44,561 bases of DNA, taken from NCBI GenBank assembly GCA_017626845.1, contig JAGAHX010000063.1, positions 1 through 44,561 of the forward strand. Reading direction: 5' to 3'. The notes beneath the pieces are model-generated. The model was not told where the DNA came from. It did not search any database and saw nothing but the letters and a program-made list of their open reading frames with translations. Within the stretch, counting starts at the first letter, position 1; every line of letters starts with the position of its first letter. This document shows, piece after piece, positions 33,409 to 41,551 of the stretch. A program made the translations under genes and the position numbers. The DNA is from Bacillota bacterium (GTDB lineage: Bacteria > Bacillota > Clostridia > Peptostreptococcales > Anaerovoracaceae).

Positions 33409-33437
33409 TTGACTAATCGGCGCTGTTCTAATATAAT
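33409..33437 (+). promoter_or_regulatory. Promoter of the DUF308 membrane protein gene
   Basis: TTGACT (33409-33414), a 17-base spacer and TATAAT (33432-33437) make a near-consensus sigma-70 promoter, the strongest in the window. It is divergent from the purC promoter. Confidence 0.8.
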
Positions 33438-33465
33438 AATTAGGTTTTCAGAAAGGCTGGAATCT

Positions 33466-34809
33466 ATGAGAATATTGACCGTTATCTCCGGCATGCTGCT
33501 GGCTATAGCAGGTGCCTTCACATTCGCATTTTACTCCAACGCGTTTACAGGCCTGGCATTCATCCTGGGCCTCGTCATGCTCATCTCGGGACTCTGCATC
33601 CTGGGGGCCTACATCCTGTCCGGAAAAGTAGGCAGACTCCCCGACACCGTCCTGGTGGAAGGCATGGTCACGACGCTGTTCGGTTTTGCCGTACTCAACA
33701 ACGAGGTCATGGACGCCATGGTCACGCTGTTCTTCGGCACCTGGATGACCCTGTCAGGGGTCACGCGTATCTCCCAGAGCTTCGCCGTAAGCCGCTACCG
33801 GCCCAAGGACTGGGCGAAGATCATGCCTTTGGCGCTGGCCGGCACCATCCTGGGCGTCATTATGCTGATGCCCTCCCTCACGAACTACATGAACCCTATG
33901 TTCCTGGTGGGTGCCGCCTTTATCATCAACGGTTTCTCCCAGCTCATCTACTCCATGTATATGAGAAAACACGAGCTGACGGACCGGGAGATCGAAGCGC
34001 AGGAAAGAGCGGAAGCCAGAAAGGTCGCCAAGGCGGAGGAGCGCAAGGCGCGCAACGCCTCCCGCAGCACCAGCTGGCATGAACGGGAAGAACAGAGAGA
34101 CGAGCAGCGGCGCCAGGAGAAACGCAAGCTGGCAGCCCAGCGGGCCGCTAAAATGCAGGAACTGCAGGAAAGAAGAGCAGCGCGCCGTCCGGCGGCGGAA
34201 GCTACCATGCAGTTTACGCCGGAGGAAGTCGAAGAGATCAACCGGCTGGCGGAAGAGCCCCAGGCAGAAGCGGCACCGGCACCGGTCGAAGAGGAAGAGC
34301 TTCCCGTCACCGAAGTGCTGAGACCGAAGGAAACACAGCCGCAGGCTGAGCCCCAGGAAGAGCCGCTGGCGGAGACCTTGGAGAAGGCAAAGGCGCCGGT
34401 CTGGAACCGTCCCGAGAACATCCCTTCCCTTCGCGCCAAGAAGCTGGAGGAGGAAGCTGCCGCAGCACCGGCCGCACCCCAGCCCGAGGAGGAGATCTCC
34501 GACGTGCTGGCAAAACGCGCCGCCATCAACGTCGAAAAGATCGAAGAAGGTCTGGAAAGCGTGGAATTCGAACCCGTCAAGCTGCCGGATGTGGAGCTGG
34601 AATCCACCGGAGGCGAGGCGGAGGAACGCAAAGAGATCCTCGAGCAGCTGGAGACGGAGGTCAAGAAAGACGATCCGTTTAAGCCCTTCGAAGCCCTCAA
34701 GCTGGAAGACCTGTTCGGCGAAGACTACGTGCCCCTGCGGGAGAAAGATCCCAAGGAAGCCACCCGCTTTACCCAGTCCCTCAACCTGGATTGGACGAAA
34801 CATCAGTAA
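33466..34809 (+). CDS. DUF308/HdeD-type membrane protein with long charged cytoplasmic tail
   Basis: A 447-residue protein in two parts. Residues 1 to about 165 hold six hydrophobic segments of the HdeD/DUF308 type (for example ILTVISGMLLAIAGAFTFAF, LAFILGLVMLISGLCILGAY, MPLALAGTILGVIMLMP). The rest is hydrophilic: an arginine-, glutamate- and alanine-rich coiled-coil (about 175-245, with EREEQRDEQRRQEKRKL), then an acidic, proline-rich, probably disordered region, and a C-terminal KPFEALKLEDLFGEDYVPL segment. HdeD proteins are normally only the membrane part, so the tail is an addition. The ATG at 33466 is preferred by the promoter position and a GAAAGG upstream. Function unknown. Confidence 0.8.
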   Translation: MRILTVISGMLLAIAGAFTFAFYSNAFTGLAFILGLVMLISGLCILGAYILSGKVGRLPDTVLVEGMVTTLFGFAVLNNEVMDAMVTLFFGTWMTLSGVTRISQSFAVSRYRPKDWAKIMPLALAGTILGVIMLMPSLTNYMNPMFLVGAAFIINGFSQLIYSMYMRKHELTDREIEAQERAEARKVAKAEERKARNASRSTSWHEREEQRDEQRRQEKRKLAAQRAAKMQELQERRAARRPAAEATMQFTPEEVEEINRLAEEPQAEAAPAPVEEEELPVTEVLRPKETQPQAEPQEEPLAETLEKAKAPVWNRPENIPSLRAKKLEEEAAAAPAAPQPEEEISDVLAKRAAINVEKIEEGLESVEFEPVKLPDVELESTGGEAEERKEILEQLETEVKKDDPFKPFEALKLEDLFGEDYVPLREKDPKEATRFTQSLNLDWTKHQ

Positions 34810-34812
34810 ATC

Positions 34813-34839
34813 AAAAGCCGGCCTTGCGGCCGGCTTTTT
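34813..34839. terminator. Bidirectional terminator
   Basis: An A run, a 7-bp GC stem (GCCGGCC at 34817-34823, GGCCGGC at 34828-34834), a four-base loop and TTTTT lie between convergent genes. Confidence 0.9.
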
Positions 34840-34847
34840 CATGTCTT

Positions 34848-35819
34848 TTATTCGTTATCTTTCAGAACTCTCAGGAAGTTGCCGTGGCAGATCTTATCGA
34901 TCTCGTCATCCGTAAACTTGCCTTCCAGCGCATCGACGATCTGCGGGAAGCCCGCGAAGTCGCCGAATTCCAGTTTGGAGCTGATGCCGTCGAAGTCGGA
35001 GCCGAAGGCCAGCGCTTCGATGCCCGCCTTATCCTTCATGTACTCCAGATGCTTTACGATGTCTGCGATGGACGTATACTCCGTCTCTTCCTCGTGGAGG
35101 AACGCATCGTAGAAGTTTACGCCGATGACGCCGCCGGCTTCGCCCAGGGCTTTCAGCTGTTCGTCCGTCAGATTTCTGGGATGGTCACACAGCGCTCTGG
35201 CGCAGGAATGGCTTGCCGCAAAGGGCTTTTTGCTGGTCTTTGCGACGCCCCAGAAGCCGCCTTCGTTCAGGTGGGACACGTCCACGACGATGCCGTATTC
35301 ATTCATCTTGGCGATCGCGTCGTAGCCGAAGGGCTTCAGACCCATCATATGCTCCGCAAAATCTCTGCGGTTGGGGTATCCCATGCAGTTTTCGTTGTTC
35401 CAGATGAGGCTTGCCATGCGCACGCCGTCCTCTTTCATCTCGTCGATGCGTTCCATCTTGCCCTCGACGAAGATGGAATCTTCCACCGTGAGGATCGCAG
35501 ACAGCTTGCCGTCCGCCTTGTTCTGTTCGATCTCAGCGACCGTTCTTGCTTGACGCACGACGTCGCTGTTCTCCGCCATCGCTTTCTTAAAAAACGCCTT
35601 GGCAGTCTTGTAATAATCGTAATACCCTACGCCTGCGGTGTGGTGGCGCTCCGCCGCTTTGCCCGTGGGAATCCAGATGGCAAAGCACTGTGCGAGGCTT
35701 CCGCCTGCCGCCAGCTTATCGAGGGAGATATGGCCGGTCCCGCTGCGGAAATCGGCGCCGTTCGTGACGCATTCGACGATCGTGTCGCAATGCAGATCGA
35801 TGATTTGAAATCGTTTCAT
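34848..35819 (-). CDS. Membrane dipeptidase (peptidase family M19, renal dipeptidase-like)
   Basis: A 323-residue zinc dipeptidase of family M19. The metal ligands fit the family: IDLHCDT (H10, D12), the bridging glutamate in ILTVEDS, histidine in VVDVSHLNE and in ASHSCARALCDHPRN, and the aspartate in FGSDFDGI. No signal peptide or membrane anchor is seen, so it is probably cytoplasmic and hydrolyses dipeptides. The ATG at 35819 has AAAGG upstream; the open frame begins seven codons earlier. It is convergent with the DUF308 gene and divergent from lysA. Confidence 0.95.
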   Translation of the reverse strand: MKRFQIIDLHCDTIVECVTNGADFRSGTGHISLDKLAAGGSLAQCFAIWIPTGKAAERHHTAGVGYYDYYKTAKAFFKKAMAENSDVVRQARTVAEIEQNKADGKLSAILTVEDSIFVEGKMERIDEMKEDGVRMASLIWNNENCMGYPNRRDFAEHMMGLKPFGYDAIAKMNEYGIVVDVSHLNEGGFWGVAKTSKKPFAASHSCARALCDHPRNLTDEQLKALGEAGGVIGVNFYDAFLHEEETEYTSIADIVKHLEYMKDKAGIEALAFGSDFDGISSKLEFGDFAGFPQIVDALEGKFTDDEIDKICHGNFLRVLKDNE

Positions 35820-35851
35820 GGTTGAGCCTTTCTGGTACAAATACCGTCTTT

Positions 35852-35880
35852 ATTTTAACGATTGAGAAGAAACGGCGCAA
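35852..35880 (-). promoter_or_regulatory. Dipeptidase promoter
   Basis: Minus-strand TTGCGC (35875-35880), 17 bases, TAAAAT (35852-35857). Same -35 word, spacing and flanking motif as the purC promoter. Confidence 0.6.
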
Positions 35881-35890
35881 GGCATATAAT
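35862..35890 (+). promoter_or_regulatory. lysA promoter
   Basis: TTGAGA (35862-35867), a 17-base spacer and TATAAT (35885-35890) form a strong promoter. It overlaps the divergent dipeptidase promoter almost completely, so the two probably compete for RNA polymerase. Confidence 0.75.
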
Positions 35891-35945
35891 AAAAATGTAT
35901 TAGGTTTAACCTTTCGTTTTTCACAGAGAAAAGGAGTGAATGCGT

Positions 35946-37250
35946 ATGAATATGGTCAGCGAGATCAAAGGAAGTCATCTGTGGTTCGACGGCTGCGACA
36001 CCGTGGAACTGGCGAAGGAATTCGGAACGCCGCTCTACGTCATGTCCAAGACGGATATCGTAGCCCGCATCAACGAGTTGAAGGAATGCTTCGTCAAACC
36101 TTATCCGAAGAACCGCATCGCTTATGCCGCTAAGGCTTTCTGCTGCATGGGCATGTATAAACTGTGTGAAAACGAAGGCATCTCCATGGACGTCGTTTCC
36201 GGCGGCGAGCTCTATACGGCCATGAAGGCAGGGATCGACCCCAGCAAGCTGGAGTTCAACGGCAACAACAAGCTGCCGAAGGAACTGGAAGCCGCCATCG
36301 ATTACGGCGTAGAACGCATCATCATCGACGGCGAGCAGGAACTGGCTCTCATCGAGCAGATCTGCGAAAAGCTCGGCAAGAAGACCGATATCCTCATCCG
36401 GGTCACGCCCTGCGTGGAGGTCGACACCCACGACTACATCGTTACCGGCCGCAAAGATTCCAAATTCGGACTTAACATCGAGCCGGAATTCATCTATCCC
36501 TACGTCAAGAAGGCCATCGACTCCCAGTACGTAACGTTCCACGGCTTCCACTTCCACCTGGGCTCCCAGCTGTTCGACGCGAAGCCCTTCATGGATGCGA
36601 CAAACGTTATGCTGGATCTGATGAAAGAGACGAGAGAACGCTTCGGCTTCGTCGCGGACGAGCTGAACATCGGCGGAGGCCCCGGCGTCACCTACATCAA
36701 CGAAGAGAGACCGCCCTACAGCTATTACTACACCCCGGTGCTGCAGCGCATCGAGGAATGGTGCAAGGCGGAGGATTACGAGATGCCTGCGGTCATCTGT
36801 GAACCGGGCAGATCCATCGTGGCGGAAGCCGGCCTGCAGCTGTACACCGTCGGCATGACGAAGGTCGTTACCGGCATCCGTAAGTACGCTGCCATCGACG
36901 GCGGCATGCCCGACAACATCCGCCCGGCCCTGTACGGCGCCAAGTACAAGGGCATCGTCGCGAACCGCGCGGACGAAGAACCCACCGAGACCGTTACGAT
37001 CTGCGGCAAGTGCTGCGAGGGTGACTCCGACATGATCATCCGGGACAGCAAGTTCGCAGACCCGAAGACCGGAGACATCATCGCGGTGTTCTCCACCGGC
37101 GCTTACGGCTACTCCATGGCCAACAACTACAACCGCAACCCCATCCCCGGCGTCGTGCTGGTGGAAAAAGGCAAGGCGGAATGGATGGTCAAACCCCAGA
37201 CTTACGAGCAGATGATCGCCTGCGACGTAATGCCCGAGTCGCTGAAATAG
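35946..37250 (+). CDS. lysA: Diaminopimelate decarboxylase
   Basis: A 434-residue PLP enzyme of the alanine racemase-fold decarboxylases, which makes lysine from meso-diaminopimelate. The PLP lysine is in IAYAAKAFCCM (K63). DVVSGGELYTAMKAG, FHFHLGSQ, NIGGGPGVTY (phosphate-binding loop), CEPGRSIVAEAG and the catalytic cysteine region CCEGDSD follow in family order. The acidic HLGSQ stretch points to diaminopimelate rather than ornithine, though carboxynorspermidine-type enzymes share much of this. I chose the ATG at 35946 because AAGGAG is 9 bases upstream; ATG at 35940 is too close. It is monocistronic, with its own promoter and terminator. Confidence 0.92.
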   Translation: MNMVSEIKGSHLWFDGCDTVELAKEFGTPLYVMSKTDIVARINELKECFVKPYPKNRIAYAAKAFCCMGMYKLCENEGISMDVVSGGELYTAMKAGIDPSKLEFNGNNKLPKELEAAIDYGVERIIIDGEQELALIEQICEKLGKKTDILIRVTPCVEVDTHDYIVTGRKDSKFGLNIEPEFIYPYVKKAIDSQYVTFHGFHFHLGSQLFDAKPFMDATNVMLDLMKETRERFGFVADELNIGGGPGVTYINEERPPYSYYYTPVLQRIEEWCKAEDYEMPAVICEPGRSIVAEAGLQLYTVGMTKVVTGIRKYAAIDGGMPDNIRPALYGAKYKGIVANRADEEPTETVTICGKCCEGDSDMIIRDSKFADPKTGDIIAVFSTGAYGYSMANNYNRNPIPGVVLVEKGKAEWMVKPQTYEQMIACDVMPESLK

Positions 37251-37274
37251 GCAGAGCACAAAATCATAGACATG

Positions 37275-37303
37275 CAAAAACCGGCCGGACGGCCGGTTTT
37301 TTA
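37275..37303. terminator. Bidirectional terminator
   Basis: AAAAACCGGCCG, a short loop, then CGGCCGGTTTTTT between the convergent lysA and glycerophosphodiesterase genes, with an A run on one side and a T run on the other. Confidence 0.9.
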
Positions 37304-37316
37304 TATGCTTTTGCTT

Positions 37317-38096
37317 CTAGTTTTCCGGATCGAACTTCTCGAAGATGGGGATGGCGCCGGCAGCCTCGCAGACCGCCAGGTCCTCCTTGCTGCGGATGGT
37401 CCAGCAGACCTCCTGCACGCCCAGTTTATCGATCGTCCGGCGGATGGCCGGCGTGCCGCGGTCCTCGAACTTGCAGGCGATAAAATCCGGACGCGCTTTA
37501 ACGTCCAGCAGCAGATTGGTGAGGACCACTCTCTGATAGAACGGCAGATCCTCCGGATCCTTCAGGAAATCCGAGACCAGCTGACCCCGTACGATGGCAG
37601 GCCTCAACTGTTTTACGTCTGCTACGGCTCTGGGGTCGAAGGATTCGATGCAGAACAGGCTGCAGAAGCGGTCCAGGCGCCTGCAGACGGCTTCCGACAG
37701 CGCTCTGTGGTTGCCTTTGTACGTCTTCAGCTCGATGATGAGGGGAGCCTTCCCTTCGAACAGTTCCAGGACCTCGTCGAAGGCAGGGATCTGCTCTTCC
37801 GTTCCCTCGAGCCGCAGCGCTTTCATCTCTTCGAACGTAAGGTCTTCCAGGATGCCCTCCGCGCCGGTGCAGCGCTTTAGGTCCGAATCGTGAAAGACCG
37901 CCAGCGTGCCGTCTTTCAGAAGATGCACGTCCAGTTCCGCGCCCCATCCCCTTTCGATGGCCCGGCGGAACGCAGGCAGCGAATTCTCCGGGATCACCGG
38001 CTTATCGTGGTAGCCCCGGTGTGCAAAGCGGTATTGTTTCAGTTGAGCCAAAAGCGGATGTCCCGTCCGCCCGGCCAGGATCTTATCGGTGATCAT
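37317..38096 (-). CDS. Glycerophosphodiester phosphodiesterase family protein
   Basis: A 259-residue GDPD-fold enzyme that cleaves glycerophosphodiesters to glycerol 3-phosphate and an alcohol. The catalytic and metal residues are clear: FAHRGYHD, PENSLPAFRRAIERG, AELDVHLLKDGTLAVFHD, LIIELKTY, and the C-terminal CWTIRSKEDL. No signal peptide is visible, so it is probably cytoplasmic. It is the last gene of a leftward operon and overlaps the MFS gene by one base (TGATG). Confidence 0.94.
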   Translation of the reverse strand: MITDKILAGRTGHPLLAQLKQYRFAHRGYHDKPVIPENSLPAFRRAIERGWGAELDVHLLKDGTLAVFHDSDLKRCTGAEGILEDLTFEEMKALRLEGTEEQIPAFDEVLELFEGKAPLIIELKTYKGNHRALSEAVCRRLDRFCSLFCIESFDPRAVADVKQLRPAIVRGQLVSDFLKDPEDLPFYQRVVLTNLLLDVKARPDFIACKFEDRGTPAIRRTIDKLGVQEVCWTIRSKEDLAVCEAAGAIPIFEKFDPEN

Positions 38097-39430
38097 CAGT
38101 CTTCCATCTCCTCAAACGCTTCCAGTCCCTTCTTCGCATCCGGCCGGTTGTCGCCGTGCTGCACCCGGGTCATCGTAAGAAAACTCAGGGCGACGAACAC
38201 CGCCGCATAGGGGAACAGGATCTTGTAGCTGATGTTGCGCATCAGCGTGCCCGCCAGGATAGGCGTTACGATCTGCGCCGCCATGGACGCGGTGTAGTAG
38301 TAACCGGTAAATTTACCGATATCCGAGCCTTTGCACATCTCCACGACCATGGGCAGGGAGTTGACGTTGATGGCAGCCCAGGCCAGGCCGACCAGCGCAA
38401 ACACGATAAACATGATCGCGTTGATGGAGCTGTAGGTCGTCGTGAGCACGTAACCCAGAGCGAAGCACACGGCCAGCAGCACGATGCCACCCATGATGGT
38501 GCGTCTGCGGCCGATCTTCGATGCCAGCACGCCGATGGGGATATAGGAGATGATGGCACCGACTGTGGCGATCAGCAGGCACTTGGACGCGCCGCCCAGG
38601 GCCTGGCCCATCACCTGGCTCACGTAGGTGGTAAACCACGTCGTGACCCCGTTATAGCCGATGAACCACAATGCGATGGATGCCAGCAGGAAGCCCAGGC
38701 TGCGTTTTACCTGCGGAGGCAAAACTTCTCCGCCGGAGCCGTCGTCTTCCGCCAGGTTCCACTCGGGATGCTGCTCTTCCAGCGCCCGGTTCTCCGCGGT
38801 CAGCTTCGGCTCTTTGATCGTCAGGAACAGCAGACCGACGGCCACGAACATGATGGCGGCAACGATCATAAACAGCGGCTGGTAGTTAACATGAGCAAGG
38901 CCTGCGACCTTCTTGTTCGGATACAGCACCGCCGCCAGCGCCAGATAGATCATGCCGCCCACGGCGCCCATCAGGTTGATGATGGCGTTCGCTTTCGAGC
39001 GCAGAGGCTTCGGCGTAACGTCCGGCATGAGCGCCACCGCGGGAGAGCGGTAGATGCCCATGGCGATGAGCAGCAGTCCCAGAACAACGACAAACGAGAC
39101 CATCTTAAAGAAACTGGGAGCCGCAAAATAGCCGTTGTCCAGCAGCGGCAGAACGTTTAACAGGATGACGGCGCAGCCGGTGCCGAACAGGATAAAGGGC
39201 ATGCGCTTGCCGATCTTCGTGTTCGTCCGGTCGGAAAGCCCGCCGAAGAAAGGCAGCAGGAACAGCGCCAGGATGTTGTCCGCCGCCATGATGGCGCCGG
39301 AAAGCGTTTCATTCAGGTGGAACGTATTCGTGAGGATGAGAGGCACGACGTTGTCGTACATCTGCCAGAACGCGCAGATGGACAGGAAGGCCAGGCCGAC
39401 CAGGATCGTGCGCTTGTTGTTGAGCTTCAT
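38096..39430 (-). CDS. Major facilitator superfamily transporter
   Basis: A 444-residue, about 12-helix MFS protein. The first helix pair ends in the loop motif FGGLSDRTNTKIGKRMPFI (motif A), and the second half repeats it as GVLASKIGRRRTIMGG. A charged central loop (about 210-245, EQHPEWNLAEDDGSGGE) joins the halves. The N-terminal region with PLILTNTF.. and the D-R-T loop resemble sugar:cation symporters of the GPH or SLC45 type, so a glycoside or organic-acid substrate is possible but not shown. Its start overlaps the HAD gene stop by four bases. Confidence 0.9.
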   Translation of the reverse strand: MKLNNKRTILVGLAFLSICAFWQMYDNVVPLILTNTFHLNETLSGAIMAADNILALFLLPFFGGLSDRTNTKIGKRMPFILFGTGCAVILLNVLPLLDNGYFAAPSFFKMVSFVVVLGLLLIAMGIYRSPAVALMPDVTPKPLRSKANAIINLMGAVGGMIYLALAAVLYPNKKVAGLAHVNYQPLFMIVAAIMFVAVGLLFLTIKEPKLTAENRALEEQHPEWNLAEDDGSGGEVLPPQVKRSLGFLLASIALWFIGYNGVTTWFTTYVSQVMGQALGGASKCLLIATVGAIISYIPIGVLASKIGRRRTIMGGIVLLAVCFALGYVLTTTYSSINAIMFIVFALVGLAWAAINVNSLPMVVEMCKGSDIGKFTGYYYTASMAAQIVTPILAGTLMRNISYKILFPYAAVFVALSFLTMTRVQHGDNRPDAKKGLEAFEEMED

Positions 39431-40254
39431 GCTTTAGACTCCTTCTCCAGGGCGTTCAGCACGTCCCGGATGCCGTTATACACATAGGTGGGGCGGATCC
39501 CGTACTTTTCAACGTCCGAAGGCACCCCTTTCCCGGACAGCACGAATATGGTATCGACGCCGGCGTTGACCCCGCAGGCGATATCCGTATAGATGCGGTC
39601 GCCGATGACCACGGTCTGATCCGGTGAAAAACCGGTCTTCTCCATGGCGAGCTGCACCATGGCAGGCTGGGGTTTGCCCAGAACAAGCGGCTCCCTGCCG
39701 GTCGCCGTCTTCAGCAGCGCGATGATGCTGCCGCAGTCCGGCGCACTGCCGTACCAGGTCGGACAGACCAGATCGGGATGGGTCGCGATGTAATCCGCGC
39801 CGCGGCTGAGCAAAATACAGCAGACCTCCAGTTTGCGGTACGTCAGTTCTTTATCGTATCCCAGCAGCACGACGTCCGCGAGATCGCCCGGGTCAGTCTC
39901 CGGCGCACCGTTCTCCTCCGCGAGGATCAGCCCGGCAGCCCGCAGCTGCTGCTTTAAACTTTCCGTGCCGCACACGAAATAGCGGGTGTCCGGACCGTAT
40001 GTCTCCTTCAGATAGCGGATCGACGCATCCGTCGACGTAACGAAGTCCTCCGGTCCGCAGACTATGCCGAAACCAGCCATGCGGCGGATATAGGCATCCA
40101 GGCCCCGGGAAGAATTGTTGGTCATGAAGACGGCGCTGCCGCCGCTGCGCTTTACGTAGTCCAGGAAATCCAGCGTGCCGTCGAACAGCCGGTCGCTTAA
40201 ATAGAGCGTGCCGTCCATGTCCAGAAGAAACAGTTTTTTATCTTTCAGCGTCAT
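39427..40254 (-). CDS. HAD-superfamily phosphatase, subfamily IIA (NagD-like)
   Basis: A 275-residue HAD-IIA hydrolase. Motif I is LFLLDMDGTLY (nucleophile D12, acid D14), motif II is VFMTNNSSR, the lysine is in VLGKPQPAM, and motif IV is VVIGDRIYTDIACG. The large C2 cap between motifs II and III is of the NagD/p-nitrophenylphosphatase type. Such enzymes act on small phosphate esters, including nucleotides and glycerol phosphate. The ATG at 40254 is preferred as GGAGAG lies just before it in the end of the serine dehydratase gene. Confidence 0.93.
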   Translation of the reverse strand: MTLKDKKLFLLDMDGTLYLSDRLFDGTLDFLDYVKRSGGSAVFMTNNSSRGLDAYIRRMAGFGIVCGPEDFVTSTDASIRYLKETYGPDTRYFVCGTESLKQQLRAAGLILAEENGAPETDPGDLADVVLLGYDKELTYRKLEVCCILLSRGADYIATHPDLVCPTWYGSAPDCGSIIALLKTATGREPLVLGKPQPAMVQLAMEKTGFSPDQTVVIGDRIYTDIACGVNAGVDTIFVLSGKGVPSDVEKYGIRPTYVYNGIRDVLNALEKESKA

Positions 40255-40255
40255 G

Positions 40256-41461
40256 TTACTCTCCTGGCCTGTAGAACTTCGCCAGGCCGCCTTCCGCGGT
40301 CTCGCGGTAGCGGGCATTCATGTCCAGACCGGTCTGGTACATGGTCTCTACGACGGTGTCGAAGCTGATCTTGCGGGAGCTGGTGAGGAACGTGGCGATG
40401 GAGACCGCGTTGATGGACCGCATGGCCGCCACGGCGTTGCGCTCGATGCAGGGGATCTGCACCAGACCGTCGATGGGGTCGCAGGTGAGACCCAGCATAT
40501 GTTCCATGGACACTTCGGCGGAGTACTCGATCTGCTCCAGTTCCAGACCCCGGATCTCCGCGAGAGCCGCCGCTGCCATGCAGCAGGCCGTGCCGACCTC
40601 CGCCTGGCAGCCGCATTCGGCGCCGGAGATGGAGGCGTTCGTCTTTACGACGTTGCCGATGACCCCGCCGGTCGCCAGCGCCTTCAGGATAACCGAATCC
40701 GGAAGACCCAGCTTGTTCTGGTAATAATAGAGCACGGCGGGGACCACGCCGCAGGAGCCGCAGGTGGGAGCGGTCACGACCCGGCCGCCGCCGGCGTTCT
40801 GTTCGGACACAGCGAAGGCGTAGGCGCAGACCATGCGGTTCTCCCTCGTCTCCGGCGCTTCGTTGGGATTGTACTGATTGTAGAGCGAAGACGCTCTGCG
40901 CTGCACGTTGAGCCCGCCGGGAAGCGTGCCCTCTTTCTTGATGCCTTTCTCCACGGCAGTCTTCATGGTCTTCCAGACTTCGCCGAGGAACTTCCAGATC
41001 TCTGGTCCTTCGTTCTGCTCCACGTACTGCCACAGCCGCAGGCCGTTCTCCTTGCAATACTGATAGATCTCCTCGAAGTTCTTCTCTTTATAGACTTCCG
41101 GCGCTTCGGCCTCTTTAAAGCCGTCCATCTGGATGGCGCCGCCGCCCACGCTGCGCACGCGGAAACGCTCCAGCTCTGCGCCGTCTTTGTAGGCGATGAT
41201 CTCCATCGTGTTGGGATGTTCCGGCGTGGGGGTATCCATATCGAAGATGATCTCGGACGGAACGGGAGAAAGAACTTTGCGCACGACGGCGTCCGTCATG
41301 TGCCCCTTCCCCGTCTTCGCCAGGGAGGAGTAAAGGGTGACCCGGAAGCCGTCTGCCTCCGGATGCTTTTCTTTCGCGATCCGCGCAGCCCGGGCCGGTC
41401 CCATGGTATGGGAACTGGATGGGCCGTAGCCGATGCGGTACAGATCGGTCAAACTTTTCAT
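40256..41461 (-). CDS. L-serine dehydratase, iron-sulfur, single-chain
   Basis: A 401-residue Fe-S L-serine ammonia-lyase that converts serine to pyruvate and ammonia. The N-terminal beta domain contains IGYGPSSSHTMGPARAA, the family signature. The catalytic alpha domain carries the [4Fe-4S] cysteines in APTCGSCGVVPAVL, GAECGCQAEVG and LTCDPIDGLVQIPCIERN. Some clostridia encode the two domains as separate genes; here they are one chain, as in E. coli SdaA. GGAGG precedes the ATG. It is the first gene of a leftward operon and is divergent from the dehydratase gene. Confidence 0.95.
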   Translation of the reverse strand: MKSLTDLYRIGYGPSSSHTMGPARAARIAKEKHPEADGFRVTLYSSLAKTGKGHMTDAVVRKVLSPVPSEIIFDMDTPTPEHPNTMEIIAYKDGAELERFRVRSVGGGAIQMDGFKEAEAPEVYKEKNFEEIYQYCKENGLRLWQYVEQNEGPEIWKFLGEVWKTMKTAVEKGIKKEGTLPGGLNVQRRASSLYNQYNPNEAPETRENRMVCAYAFAVSEQNAGGGRVVTAPTCGSCGVVPAVLYYYQNKLGLPDSVILKALATGGVIGNVVKTNASISGAECGCQAEVGTACCMAAAALAEIRGLELEQIEYSAEVSMEHMLGLTCDPIDGLVQIPCIERNAVAAMRSINAVSIATFLTSSRKISFDTVVETMYQTGLDMNARYRETAEGGLAKFYRPGE

Positions 41462-41484
41462 AACGCCTCCGAAATGAGAACTTT

Positions 41485-41514
41485 TTGCACAAACTTACCG
41501 CTTTATTGTATCAT
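41485..41514. promoter_or_regulatory. Overlapping divergent promoters of the serine dehydratase and enolase-superfamily genes
   Basis: Minus strand: extended -10 TGATACAAT (hexamer at 41505-41510) for the serine dehydratase. Plus strand: TTGCAC (41485-41490), 18 bases, TATCAT (41509-41514) for the rightward gene. The two -10 elements overlap, so only one can be used at a time. Confidence 0.45.
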
Positions 41515-41551
41515 AAAAAGAGCATATTGAACCGACACAAGGAGGTATCCC

